Shown here one piece after another: positions 17,781 to 26,787 of a DNA stretch of 64,000 nucleotides (position 1 is its first letter; each line of letters begins with the position of its first letter). Source of the DNA: UBA4427 sp045106235 (GTDB taxonomy: Bacteria > Myxococcota_A > UBA9160 > UBA4427); the NCBI GenBank assembly GCA_045106235.1, contig JBGCEJ010000004.1, positions 207,714 through 271,713 of the forward strand, written 5' to 3'. The notes under the pieces were generated by a model. That model made no database searches. It was not told the DNA's origin and worked only from the letters and a program-made list of their open reading frames with translations. A program made the translations under genes and the position numbers.

Positions 17781-18557
17781 ATGAGTGATGCAGAGAAGGT
17801 GATTGAGCTGGACGAGCCGGTGGAAGGCGTGCGGCGAATTACGCTGAATCGGCCGGATAAACGCAATGCGATGAATAACGCGCTTCGGGGGGAGCTTCTT
17901 TCGGCTCTGCGCGAGACGGACGGAGACGATCATTTTCGAGTCTCGATTATTCGGGGCGCGGGGAAGTGTTTCTCTTCGGGGTACGATCTCGGCTCCGATC
18001 TCGGGTCGGATCAGCCCTATTTCACCTCGAAGGTGGGGATGCAATGGGCGCGGCACGTGACGGAGGGTTGGATGTCGATCTGGGATCTGGCGAAGCCGGT
18101 GATCGCGCAGGTCCATGGGTACGCGATGGCTGGCGGGCTCGAGCTCGTGGGTGCGTGTGATCTGGCGTATGCGAGCGAGGGGGCGAAGCTCTCTCATCCC
18201 GTGACGCGATTTGCGCTGCCCGATTTTGATTGGTTCCCGACTCATCTTTCGCCGCGGCATGCGATGGAGCTGCAGGTTGCGGGGCGCGTTTTTAGCGGAA
18301 CCGAAGCGGCGCAAATTGGACTCATCAATCAAGCCTTCGCCGAGGAAGAGCTAGAAGCCAAGGTGCTCGCGATTGCCGGAGGGATGGCTCAGGTTTCGAC
18401 CGCGGTTCTGGCTGTGAATAAGCGCGCGGTCTACACGGCGCTCGAGGCGCGTTCGGCGCGGTCGACGATCCGGACGCTCGGCGACTTGCAGGCAGGGCCG
18501 CATCTCTCGGCGATGGGGGCGGATGAGATCCTGAGCCAGGTGAAGGGCGGGAAATAG
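17781..18557 (+). CDS. Enoyl-CoA hydratase/isomerase (crotonase) family protein
   Basis: A 258-residue crotonase. RRITLNRPDKRNAMN is the family start. Oxyanion-hole backbone segments are GKCFSSGYDL and the downstream HGYAMAGGLELVGACD, where the Glu of the second segment is a candidate acid/base. It should hydrate or isomerise an enoyl-CoA thioester. I chose ATG 17781 (AAGGA upstream) over the longer open frame starting at 17703. It sits between an SDR and a phosphotransferase on the same strand. Confidence 0.87.
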   Translation: MSDAEKVIELDEPVEGVRRITLNRPDKRNAMNNALRGELLSALRETDGDDHFRVSIIRGAGKCFSSGYDLGSDLGSDQPYFTSKVGMQWARHVTEGWMSIWDLAKPVIAQVHGYAMAGGLELVGACDLAYASEGAKLSHPVTRFALPDFDWFPTHLSPRHAMELQVAGRVFSGTEAAQIGLINQAFAEEELEAKVLAIAGGMAQVSTAVLAVNKRAVYTALEARSARSTIRTLGDLQAGPHLSAMGADEILSQVKGGK

Positions 18558-18560
18558 GAG

Positions 18561-19673
18561 ATGGCTTCTCGGTCGAACGCGCTCTCGGTTCCGGCGAACG
18601 CGGAGGCGATTTATCCGGATTGGTTGTCAGGGGTCTTGGATGCGCGGTACCCGGGGATTCAGGTTGCAGAGGTGACCATCGCGGACGCGGCTGAAGTCAC
18701 GAATTCCCACGCCTGGCTCGAAGTGAATTACAGCGCGCCCGAGGAAGCCGCGCGGCTGAACGCCCCGACCTCGATCTTCTGCAAGCTCTTGCCGAATGAT
18801 CCGGCGCGTCGCGTGGCGATCGCGCATACGCAGATGGGACTCCGGGAAGCGCGCTTCTACGATTCACTGGGTCCGAAGTTGTCTATGCGGATCCCGAAGG
18901 TCCATGGCGTTTGTTTCGAAGAGGCCGGGCAGGGCGAGGGCGCCTTCATCATCCTGCTTGAGAATTTGGTCGAAGCGGGCTGCACCGTTTCAAGCGGCCC
19001 CGAGAGTCCGACGCCGGATGCAGCCGCGAAGGCCCTCGAAGATCTGGCAGAGCTCCACGTGCGCTTCGAGGATCCCGCGCGGCGGAAGGCTGCGGCGGGA
19101 TGGGTTTGCGATCCGGACCCGCCGAGCGATTACGGTTCCCTTCGGCTGCAGGAAGGCCTCGATCATCATCGCGAAAAGCTAAGCCCGGCCTTTGCCGAAA
19201 TGTCCGAGATCTACATCGCGCATCAGGCGGCGCTGCATGCGGTTTGGGCTGAAGGGCCGAAGACGGTGATCCACGGGGATCTGCATATCGGCAATCTCTT
19301 CGATGATCATGGGCAGACGGGATTTTTGGATTGGGGGCTCGTTGTAGTGAGCACGCCGCTGCGGGATGTGAGTTATTTCTTGAATATGTGTCTTTCGATC
19401 GATGACCGAAGGGCGAATCAAGAGCGCCTGATCCAGCACTATCTGGACGTGCGTCGATCGCTGGGCGGGGAAACGATTTCCTTTGATGCGGCCTGGCGAA
19501 CGCATCGCTTGCAGGCGGCCTACCTCGCGCCGGCATCCTGTCAGATCGTGACTTTTCCCGAAGACGTGACGCCACGGCGCAAGAAGTTCGCAGCGGCCTT
19601 CCTTGCCCGCGCCGAAGCGGCGATCGAGGATCTCGAAAGTCGGTCGGCCTTGCGGGAATTCGCGGGGATCTAG
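18561..19673 (+). CDS. APH-like phosphotransferase
   Basis: A 370-residue kinase-fold protein of the aminoglycoside phosphotransferase/ecdysteroid-kinase-like group. The catalytic loop is VIHGDLHIGNLF (about 235-246), with FLDWG downstream providing the metal-binding Asp. Such proteins phosphorylate small hydroxylated molecules; resistance is not implied by this context. It begins 3 bp after the crotonase stop, so it is co-transcribed with it. Its end overlaps the convergent LLM gene by CTAG. Confidence 0.83.
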   Translation: MASRSNALSVPANAEAIYPDWLSGVLDARYPGIQVAEVTIADAAEVTNSHAWLEVNYSAPEEAARLNAPTSIFCKLLPNDPARRVAIAHTQMGLREARFYDSLGPKLSMRIPKVHGVCFEEAGQGEGAFIILLENLVEAGCTVSSGPESPTPDAAAKALEDLAELHVRFEDPARRKAAAGWVCDPDPPSDYGSLRLQEGLDHHREKLSPAFAEMSEIYIAHQAALHAVWAEGPKTVIHGDLHIGNLFDDHGQTGFLDWGLVVVSTPLRDVSYFLNMCLSIDDRRANQERLIQHYLDVRRSLGGETISFDAAWRTHRLQAAYLAPASCQIVTFPEDVTPRRKKFAAAFLARAEAAIEDLESRSALREFAGI

Positions 19674-20707
19674 CCGGCGGCGCGCATGGCTTTCGTGACA
19701 TGCGCCCATTTCTCGCGGGCGGCCGGGTCTTTCCATTGGTCGGCGGCGGTATAGGAAGTGATCCGCACGTTCGGGCCCACGTCTTTGTAGCGATCGACGA
19801 GGGTTGGGCCGAGGTCGTTCCAGCTTGAGGTGATCATGTAGGTGTCGAGGATGTCGTCCGAGATCAGCTTCAGCATGCCGGGGATATCGCCGCGCTTCTG
19901 CAATCCGTAGATTTCGTCGGAGAGGCCTTCATAGCCATGATGATCGAAGACGGGGGCGTAGGCCCGGGTCGAACCGTAGAAGGCGATCATCATACGGGAG
20001 TGTTCCCGGGTCTTGCTGAGTTCCTCGTCCGTATCTCCGACGGCGGTCATGACCGGAATCGAAAACGTGATGTCCTCCCGGCTCCGTCCGGAGCGGGTGA
20101 GGCCTTCGTCGATCGAAGGGCGCTGCACGTTCTTCACAAAACTGGGCGAGTGGAAGGGATGGATATGCACGCCATCCGCAACTTCGCCGACGAGTCGGCT
20201 CATGTAGGGGAGAACGGCGGAGATATAGACGGGGGGCGCCGGCACGTCGATCGGTCCGGGACTCCATTGGTCCGGGAGCAGCGAAAAATTGTAGTACTTG
20301 CCCTCGTAGTGGAGTTTTTCCTCGCCCGCGAAGGCGCGGAAGATCGCCTTCACACTCTCTACGTATTCCTTCATGCGCGGTCCCGGCGGAGAAAACTCGG
20401 CGCTATAGCGGCGTTCGATATGGCCCTTGACCTGGCTGCCGAGACCGAGAACGAAATTGCCGCCGGTGGCCTGGGCTAACTCCCAGGCGATGCCCGCGGT
20501 GACCATCGGGCTTCGGGGAAAGGCGACCGCGATGCCGGTTCCGATCTGCAGTCGCTCCGTGGAAAGGGCAGAGGCGGTGCAAGCGAGATAGGCCGACTTG
20601 CCCGAGTCGGTCCACCACACGCCGCCGAATCCGGCTTCTTCTACTTCGCGTGCGTGCTGGCCCGAGCCCTTGAGGTCGGAGGGATGAGCGATGATATCGA
20701 GTTCCAT
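19670..20707 (-). CDS. LLM class F420-type oxidoreductase (TIGR03617-like)
   Basis: A 345-residue luciferase-like oxidoreductase. GVWWTDSGKSAYLA, IGTGIAVAFPRSPM and VYISAVLPYMSRLVGEVADG match the group described as F420-dependent MSMEG_2256-like enzymes. The length is normal for the family. F420 use is an inference; the window has no F420 biosynthesis genes. AAGGA precedes the ATG by 8 nt. The gene is followed on its 3' side by the convergent kinase with a 4-nt overlap. Confidence 0.84.
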   Translation of the reverse strand: MELDIIAHPSDLKGSGQHAREVEEAGFGGVWWTDSGKSAYLACTASALSTERLQIGTGIAVAFPRSPMVTAGIAWELAQATGGNFVLGLGSQVKGHIERRYSAEFSPPGPRMKEYVESVKAIFRAFAGEEKLHYEGKYYNFSLLPDQWSPGPIDVPAPPVYISAVLPYMSRLVGEVADGVHIHPFHSPSFVKNVQRPSIDEGLTRSGRSREDITFSIPVMTAVGDTDEELSKTREHSRMMIAFYGSTRAYAPVFDHHGYEGLSDEIYGLQKRGDIPGMLKLISDDILDTYMITSSWNDLGPTLVDRYKDVGPNVRITSYTAADQWKDPAAREKWAHVTKAMRAAG

Positions 20708-20758
20708 GGAGGAGGTCCTTGTGGCGGTCGTTCGCAGTTGGCCGTTCTTCGTTAGGCG

Positions 20759-21244
20759 TTAGCCGTTGGGCTTTGCAGGCGCCATTTCAAAATTATTAAA
20801 GAGCACGTTGTAGGCGTGCCAGGTATTCCAATGCTCCGTGAGGTAGCTGATCTCGCCCTTCGCGTTAAAACGGAAGACGAAGCAGTACACGTTGGTGTAG
20901 TCCTGCCCCCCGTGGGTTTTGGCGTACATCGTATGCTGCCGAACGACGAAATCCCCGTCCGCCAGGAGCACGAGGTCTTCGTTGCGAATCGTCGAGACAT
21001 CGTAGGCATCTGCACCGGATTTGCCGCGTTTAGGCGGGCCACTTGTTGCCCCTGTGAGGATCGCATTGATGGCGGCGCGGCCCTTATGCTCGGTCTCGCC
21101 GGGCGTCGCGCCCACGTAGGGGAGTCCGTTCCACCAGGCGGCGTCTTCGGCGAAGAGCATCGACTTGTCTTCGGGGTTCGCGGTGTCGAAGAGCCGATGA
21201 GTCACATCGATATTGCGCTGTTCTTCTGGGGTGTAGTTGGGCAT
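20759..21244 (-). CDS. SnoaL-like (NTF2-fold) protein
   Basis: A 161-residue cone-shaped alpha+beta barrel protein of the SnoaL/NTF2 family. Evidence is the NIDVTHRLFDTANPEDKSMLFAED helix-rich start and the VVRQHTMYAKTHGG, NVYCFVFRFNAKGEI and EHWNTWHAY strand pattern. Members act as cyclases, isomerases or ligand binders on ring compounds. The open frame runs upstream to 21700, but ATG 21244 has AGGAG directly before it and the upstream part lies antisense to other genes. The gene may form a minus-strand unit with the sulfotransferase upstream. Confidence 0.8.
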   Translation of the reverse strand: MPNYTPEEQRNIDVTHRLFDTANPEDKSMLFAEDAAWWNGLPYVGATPGETEHKGRAAINAILTGATSGPPKRGKSGADAYDVSTIRNEDLVLLADGDFVVRQHTMYAKTHGGQDYTNVYCFVFRFNAKGEISYLTEHWNTWHAYNVLFNNFEMAPAKPNG

Positions 21245-21338
21245 GGGAACTCCTGTCGTTAGGGCGGGGCTTTGGCGGCTGCGGTGCTGCGTTGGGACTG
21301 CTTTCGGGCTGTTTTGTGCGGGTGAAGGCGTCCGAAGT

Positions 21339-22664
21339 CTACTCTTCTCCGTCGTCCGAGGGGACCGAAAAAGCCGCCTGGTAACGGGCGAATCGAGTGC
21401 GCAGGGCTTGCCCCGCTTCATCCTGGCTCGCTCGGGCATAGCGATGGGCGCCGTGTCGGTCGGCGGGGTTGGCGTCGAGAGCGCTTTGCATCGCCGCGCG
21501 CGCCCGCGTACCGAGGGACTTGCCGAATTTTGCGTAGAGCCGTTCGGTGGTCTCGATCGGCTCGGTCTGGAAGTCAGCGAAGCGGCTGTGATGGATTTGC
21601 TCTTCGGGCAGCGCCCCTGCTTCCGTCCAATCGACGAGCCGGTCGAAGGTCGTGGCGTAGCGATCAAGATGCGCCTCGGCGATGCGTCCTGGGTCGACAT
21701 GGTCGCTATGGGCGAAGCGGAGGTTTGCGATCAGGTTGGTCAGCGAGGCGAGCAGCGTGACCGGGTCGCGGTGGGTGACGGCAAGCCTCGCGTCCGGGTA
21801 GAAGTTGAGGACCGTGGGCAGGACGTGCAGATGGACGGGGGATTTGAGTACCCAAGCCGTGTTCGCTTGAGCGCGCTGACGAATTTGAAGGACAAGGCGA
21901 TGCATCTTGTAGGCCGCATGCATTTCCGACTGGGCGAGTCGGGCGGCGAAGCTGGGCACGTGGTAGCGGGCGGTGAACTCCTCGGATTCGAAGGCGAAGG
22001 ACATCGCGGAGAGGCATTCCTTCGGTTTTCGTCCGCCGTATTCATGGATCGAGAGGAGGCCGGAAACCAGGCTCTGAGGTCGAATGAGTTCGCGATTGGC
22101 GAGGTCGATGCGTGGGTCGTCGGCGAAGGGGTCCTGCCGGGTGTGCGCGTCTCCGCGGATGCTATTCGGCGCGGGGGGTGGAACGGGGAAGAGCAGCTCC
22201 CAGGCCTCGGGGACACGATGTTCCGGGTCAGCGGCAAGGAGGGTATGCAGGATCGTTGTTCCGGTTCGCGGTGCGCCGGCGACGAAAAGAGGCGCACGGA
22301 TTTCTTCGTCGAGGGTGCTGGGGTCCTCGCGGATGTAGCGAAGGATCTCGATCCGGACCGAAAGTAGCCGAAGGAGGAAGCGTCGGGTCAGGATGCGGCC
22401 CACAGTATTTAGCTCGGCCTCGCGGTTGAGCGAGTCCAGGAACGCGCCGAGGTTCTCGAGCGCGAAGGCGGCTTCGAATTCGGGATGGCCGAGCGCGCGG
22501 TCGATCTCTGCGGCCGAGCGTACCCCGAGCCCGGCTTGTGCGGCTGCTTCTGCGACGAGTGCGTCGCGTGTGAGAGGGAGTGCTGCTTCTTCCGCCAAGA
22601 GCGCGACTTCTCCGTCCAAGATCGCGCGGACCGCTTTCGGGCGTTCGGGGGGCGACCAGCTCAT
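21339..22664 (-). CDS. PAPS-dependent sulfotransferase family protein
   Basis: A 441-residue sulfotransferase-fold protein. The PAPS 5'-phosphosulfate loop is APRTGTT in LFVAGAPRTGTTILHTLL (about 130). The 3'-phosphate region is near AVTHRDPVTLLAS (about 300). It would move sulfate to a hydroxylated acceptor, or bind such substrates. Its ATG overlaps the stop of the DUF1214 gene upstream by 4 nt (ATGA), so the two are translationally coupled. Confidence 0.85.
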   Translation of the reverse strand: MSWSPPERPKAVRAILDGEVALLAEEAALPLTRDALVAEAAAQAGLGVRSAAEIDRALGHPEFEAAFALENLGAFLDSLNREAELNTVGRILTRRFLLRLLSVRIEILRYIREDPSTLDEEIRAPLFVAGAPRTGTTILHTLLAADPEHRVPEAWELLFPVPPPAPNSIRGDAHTRQDPFADDPRIDLANRELIRPQSLVSGLLSIHEYGGRKPKECLSAMSFAFESEEFTARYHVPSFAARLAQSEMHAAYKMHRLVLQIRQRAQANTAWVLKSPVHLHVLPTVLNFYPDARLAVTHRDPVTLLASLTNLIANLRFAHSDHVDPGRIAEAHLDRYATTFDRLVDWTEAGALPEEQIHHSRFADFQTEPIETTERLYAKFGKSLGTRARAAMQSALDANPADRHGAHRYARASQDEAGQALRTRFARYQAAFSVPSDDGEE

Positions 22665-23842
22665 GTGCGAAAGCGCCAGGCGAGATGCGCCTTTCGCCGG
22701 TCGATGTCTGCGCGGCGTTCGGCGGGGGTGACGGGGGGCGTGTCCGCTGGGAGCTGAGCCGCGAGTTCCGCGAGAGGAATGACCTTGGCGCTGGGGGTCG
22801 GGTCGCTTTTGGGCCAGAACCAGCGAAAGGTGAGGAGTCCTTCGGGATGCGCTCCGGTATCGAGCCAGTTGGGCACTTCGGGATCCTGATGGCTCAGCAC
22901 GAGTCGGACGCGGCCATCGGAACTGGGGACGACCTGATTTTGGTTGATAGAGGTAATGCGGTGGACGGGATCAACCTGCTCGAACCAGCCATGGGTGGCG
23001 AGCTGAAGGCCCCAGTACCTTGCTTCCGGAATATCTGTTTCGATGAGCAGGGCTTCGTCCGGCTGGAGATTCCAGAAAAGAAAGGCATACCGTGCATCGC
23101 TCAGCCCCTTGGCGACGGTCTGCTGCGCCGCGAAGGTATTGTCTTGCGCGGCCGCGCGATGCTCCTTCATGTAATCGTTCCAACCGAAGACGGAGGATTC
23201 CACTTGCTCTAGGGCATGGTCGAGCTGGGCGGCGACGTCCTCCGAGCGGAGCCGCGGCGGGGTTGGGATCTCGTCCAGACATTCGATGGTGAAGACCGCG
23301 GGTTCGGCGGGCTGCCAGTCGACATAATATTCGCGCAAGGAGAGAATCGCGACGCCCTCCGGAATCGAAATCCAGCCTGCTTCGCCTTCGTCCCCGCCGA
23401 TCTTGAGTTCGAAATCGTCTCCGGGCCCCAGACCGAGATCGACGGAGTTGATGGCTTTCTTCGTGCCCCATTCTTTCATATGCATGAAGCCGACACGAAA
23501 GGTCATCACGAAATGTTCGCAGGAATGCATCTTTCCGCGAACGCGGTAGCGGCGCTGGGGATCGATTTGGACGTGATGATAGGCGTTGTCTTGGTTTGGA
23601 CCGCCCCACTGGGTGAAGAGGTCGTTTGAGCGGTGAAAGAAGGGCGCCGTGGTGTCGGCATGGGCGCCGGCCCAGCCGAGCCAGCAGGAGACCTGGTCCG
23701 CGAGATGGGCGATGCCTTCCGTCGCGTCGCCGGGATGCTGTGGGAAATCGTCTTCGAGGATACGTTCGCCCAGCTTCTCGATCCGCTGGCAAAATCGCTT
23801 CCAGGCGAGGACATCGGGGGCGTTTTTGGCTTCGCTGGACAT
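22661..23842 (-). CDS. DUF1214 domain protein (copy 1)
   Basis: A 393-residue protein whose second half carries the DUF1214 pattern: EALLIETDIPEARYWGLQLATHGWFE, RVRLVLSHQDPEVPNWLDTGAHPEGLLTFRWF. The first half (RRYRVRGKMHSCEHFVMTF) resembles the beta-sandwich of the same family. There is no signal peptide. The family is often encoded with oxidoreductases but has no proven activity. It is coupled to a sulfotransferase. Two further copies lie at 26788-27915 and 50783-51901. Confidence 0.82.
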   Translation of the reverse strand: MSSEAKNAPDVLAWKRFCQRIEKLGERILEDDFPQHPGDATEGIAHLADQVSCWLGWAGAHADTTAPFFHRSNDLFTQWGGPNQDNAYHHVQIDPQRRYRVRGKMHSCEHFVMTFRVGFMHMKEWGTKKAINSVDLGLGPGDDFELKIGGDEGEAGWISIPEGVAILSLREYYVDWQPAEPAVFTIECLDEIPTPPRLRSEDVAAQLDHALEQVESSVFGWNDYMKEHRAAAQDNTFAAQQTVAKGLSDARYAFLFWNLQPDEALLIETDIPEARYWGLQLATHGWFEQVDPVHRITSINQNQVVPSSDGRVRLVLSHQDPEVPNWLDTGAHPEGLLTFRWFWPKSDPTPSAKVIPLAELAAQLPADTPPVTPAERRADIDRRKAHLAWRFRT

Positions 23843-23902
23843 TATGACCTCATGTTATGCGATTAGGGACAGGGGGTTCTTGAGGGGCGCGTCGCGGGCC
23901 CG

Positions 23903-24691
23903 CTAGGCGCGCATGATGCCGCCGCCGTCGACCATGAGCGTTTGGCCCGTGAAGTATTGGCTGGCATCGGAAAGCAGGAAGGTGACGACGGGGGCAATGT
24001 CGGCTTCGGGGTCGCCGTCGCGGCCGAGGGGATGGTCCTTGTACATCTCGGCAAAGGCTTTGCCCCGCTCGCTGTTCTCGTCGACCACACCCATGCGGTG
24101 GGCGACGGAGGCGGGGCAGACGCAATTGACGGTGATGCCGTATTGGCCCCATTCCCGGGCGGCGGTGCGGGTGAGGGAGCGGACGCCTTCCTTGGCTGCG
24201 GAATAGGGGCCGTAGCCCGGGGCGCCGGTATTGCCCATGGAGGATCCCATCGTGACGATGCGCCCACGTCCGAGCTCGCGCATGCTGGGCAGCACGGCTT
24301 GCATCAGCCAGAGCGTACCTTTGGGGCCCGTGTCGACGACGAGATCGAAGTCGGCTTCTTCTACATTTTCGAGCAGGGTGACCGGACGATAGGACTGGGC
24401 GTTGGCCACGAGGCCGTCGATTTTGCCGAAGGCTTCGAGGGTGGCGGCGGCGACGTCGAAGCTCGACTGTCGTTCTGAAACGTTGGCCTGCATGGTGCGG
24501 TGCGGTACGCCTTCGGCCGTGAGCTCCTCCGACACCGCTTCGAGGCGTGCCGGCTTTCGGCCGGTAATCATGAGTTCCGCGCCGGCTCGGGCGAGAACGC
24601 GGACGAGGCCCAGGCCAATGCCTCGGGTCCCGCCCGTGACGATGATGGTTTGACCGGCAAAAGAGGGGATCGTATGCGGCGAAATTTCCAT
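23903..24691 (-). CDS. Short-chain dehydrogenase/reductase (SDR)
   Basis: A 262-residue classical SDR. TGGTRGIGLGL is the cofactor motif (about 19-29), VANAQSY replaces NNAG, and GYGPYSAAKEG supplies the YxxxK. LMVDGGGIMRA is the C terminus. It lies 60 bp after the DUF1214 gene's start on the same strand, so it may be transcribed into the DUF1214 and sulfotransferase pair. The substrate is unknown. Confidence 0.87.
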   Translation of the reverse strand: MEISPHTIPSFAGQTIIVTGGTRGIGLGLVRVLARAGAELMITGRKPARLEAVSEELTAEGVPHRTMQANVSERQSSFDVAAATLEAFGKIDGLVANAQSYRPVTLLENVEEADFDLVVDTGPKGTLWLMQAVLPSMRELGRGRIVTMGSSMGNTGAPGYGPYSAAKEGVRSLTRTAAREWGQYGITVNCVCPASVAHRMGVVDENSERGKAFAEMYKDHPLGRDGDPEADIAPVVTFLLSDASQYFTGQTLMVDGGGIMRA

Positions 24692-24756
24692 CGCCTCATC
24701 ATAGCGAGCGGGCTGGGCGATGGTGGTTGGGCTGCGGGCGTCCGGAACGCTGTGAT

Positions 24757-25578
24757 TCAGCTTTCGGGAAGCGCCAGTACGTTCACGAGCGCGCTTGCAG
24801 TGAGGCGATTTTCGCGGCCGTGATCCCGCAGCTCGACGCGGATCATGCGGGCTTCGGGTTGGCCGATCCAGCTCGCTTTTCCGAGCACCGGCCCGACGCT
24901 GGCCGAGGAGAGGAATCGAAGGTCAAGTCCTGAGACCGCGAAGCGCGCCGCCGCGGCAGGTTCCTGCGTTCGCCCCGCGAGGTCGAGTGCGGCGCATTCG
25001 ATCAACAAGGCGACAAGGGCGCCCTGCATGATCCCTTCCGGGTTGAGGAGGGCCGGGCGCAGCGCGAGTTCGACGCGGCCCGGACTGTCGACGCGGGTTT
25101 GGATGCCGACTTCGCTGGCCAGGGGTTGCTGAAGCGGATGGCTTTCGATGATCGCAGGGGTTTGAAGCGCTTCGAGGGGCGGCGCGTCTTCTGGCGCGCG
25201 GGGCACGCGGACGAAGGTGGTTTCGCCGTACGCGAAGTCGGTGGCTGCGCCGGATTCGCCAAGGTCGGTTTGGATGCGCGTGCCGGTTGTGACCAGTTTT
25301 CGGCCGGTTCGGATTCGCTCAGCCTGGACGAGGAGGCGAGCGGGCATCTCGGGATGAGGGATGCGGAGAGACAGGTCGCTGGTCATGAGAGCGTCGACGC
25401 CGGCGATCTCGCGGGTCAGGAGGCCGCCGACGAGATCGATCGCGGAGGCAATGATCGTGGCTCGCAGGACCCCGGCCTCGCCGATCTCGGGATAGGGCTG
25501 GATGATCAAGGGGGTTTCGGAATCGCCCGTTCGGGAGAAGCCGTACCGCGTGAAGAAGGGAGGGGCGCTGTCAGTCAT
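24757..25578 (-). CDS. Double hot-dog thioesterase family protein
   Basis: A 273-residue protein with two hot-dog halves. The first half runs from about 15 to 125 (SAIDLVGGLLTREIAGVDALMTSDLSLRI), the second from about 150 to 270 (NPEGIMQGALVALLIECAALDLAG; ISG-like VSGLDLRFLSSASVGPV). The NPEGIMQGG-like segment in the second half resembles PaaI-type acyl-CoA thioesterases; the first half lacks it. It likely hydrolyses an acyl-CoA. It is the upstream gene of the minus-strand run. Confidence 0.78.
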   Translation of the reverse strand: MTDSAPPFFTRYGFSRTGDSETPLIIQPYPEIGEAGVLRATIIASAIDLVGGLLTREIAGVDALMTSDLSLRIPHPEMPARLLVQAERIRTGRKLVTTGTRIQTDLGESGAATDFAYGETTFVRVPRAPEDAPPLEALQTPAIIESHPLQQPLASEVGIQTRVDSPGRVELALRPALLNPEGIMQGALVALLIECAALDLAGRTQEPAAAARFAVSGLDLRFLSSASVGPVLGKASWIGQPEARMIRVELRDHGRENRLTASALVNVLALPES

Positions 25579-25675
25579 GGCCCGAGAGTCTAGTCAAATT
25601 CGAGTGCGGAATGGACGACCGCGCGCGATGGGAATTCCGTATGCTCAGGGTCCATCACGGTAGGAGCGGAGAGAG

Positions 25676-26725
25676 ATGAAGCTGGGACTCGCGATCGAAT
25701 ATGCTGGCCGAGGTGTGGAGATCCCCCTTGAGCGGATCCTGCGCTGTGAGGCGCTCGGCTACGACTCGGTATGGACCGCGGAGGCTTATGGCTCCGATGC
25801 GATTACGCCCCTTGCGTTTGTCGCGGCGCATACGAAGAAGATCCGGTTGGGCACGGGCGTGATTCAGGTGGGCGCGCGGACGCCGACGATGACCGCCATG
25901 CAGCTCGGCACCCTGGACGCGCTGGCGGGGGGCGGTCGGGTCATCGGCGGGCTCGGTCTCTCCGGGCCGCAGATCGTGGAGGGATGGTACGGAACGCCGT
26001 GGGGCAAGCCGAAAACCCGCCTGCGGGATTACGTGACGATCATGCAGAAGATCTTCGCGCGCGAAGGGCCCGTGACCCATGACGGCGCCGAGATTGCTTT
26101 GCCGTATCAAGGTCCCGGTTCTGCGGGGATGGGCAAGCCGCTCAAGTCGATCATGCATTTCGAGGACAAGCCGAAGATTTGGCTCGGTACGGGTGCGCCT
26201 GCCATGGTGAAGATGACGGCAGAAATCGCGGACGGCTGGCTCGCCTTTGGGATGCGGAAGGGCAACGTCGAAAAGTTCCGCGCTTGGTTCGAAGAAGGCT
26301 TTGCAGCGGCCGGCGGTGGCAAGGGCTACGACAATTTTGAGATCCAGGGCGGTGTCTCGGTCACGCTGACGAATGACGTGAAGGGCGCGCTCGCGGCCAA
26401 CAAGGCGTTCGTCGCGCTTTATGTGGGCGGCATGGGACATCCCGAACTCAACTTTCACAAAAAGCGGATGCATCGAGAAGGCTGGGGGGAGGCGGCAGAT
26501 CGGATCTTCGAGCTCTTTCAAGCGGGTAAGCGCGACGAGGCCGTTGAGGCCGTTCCCGACGAGTACATCGACGAAGGCGGTCTCTACGGAGACGAGGAGC
26601 GCATCAAAAAACGGTGGCGCGCGCTCTGGGAGGATATGCCTTATACGGGCCTCACCGTTCGAACCGAGCAGGAGGAGGCGTACGAACTGATGGCGGATCT
26701 TGTGGGAACCCGTGATCGGTCCTGA
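25676..26725 (+). CDS. LLM class F420-type oxidoreductase (Rv3520c-like)
   Basis: A 349-residue luciferase-like enzyme. MKLGLAIEYAGRGVEIPLERI, DSVWTAEAYGSDAITPLAFVAA and VIQVGARTPTMTAMQLGTLDAL match the Rv3520c-like subfamily usually assigned to F420. GAGAG precedes the ATG. It is monocistronic here, divergent from the thioesterase. Cofactor and substrate are inferred from family resemblance only. Confidence 0.86.
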   Translation: MKLGLAIEYAGRGVEIPLERILRCEALGYDSVWTAEAYGSDAITPLAFVAAHTKKIRLGTGVIQVGARTPTMTAMQLGTLDALAGGGRVIGGLGLSGPQIVEGWYGTPWGKPKTRLRDYVTIMQKIFAREGPVTHDGAEIALPYQGPGSAGMGKPLKSIMHFEDKPKIWLGTGAPAMVKMTAEIADGWLAFGMRKGNVEKFRAWFEEGFAAAGGGKGYDNFEIQGGVSVTLTNDVKGALAANKAFVALYVGGMGHPELNFHKKRMHREGWGEAADRIFELFQAGKRDEAVEAVPDEYIDEGGLYGDEERIKKRWRALWEDMPYTGLTVRTEQEEAYELMADLVGTRDRS

Positions 26726-26787
26726 TTGGGGCGCTGCGCTGCACTTCACTTCACCGCACGGGGCTGCGCCAAGCTCGCCTAACTCGT

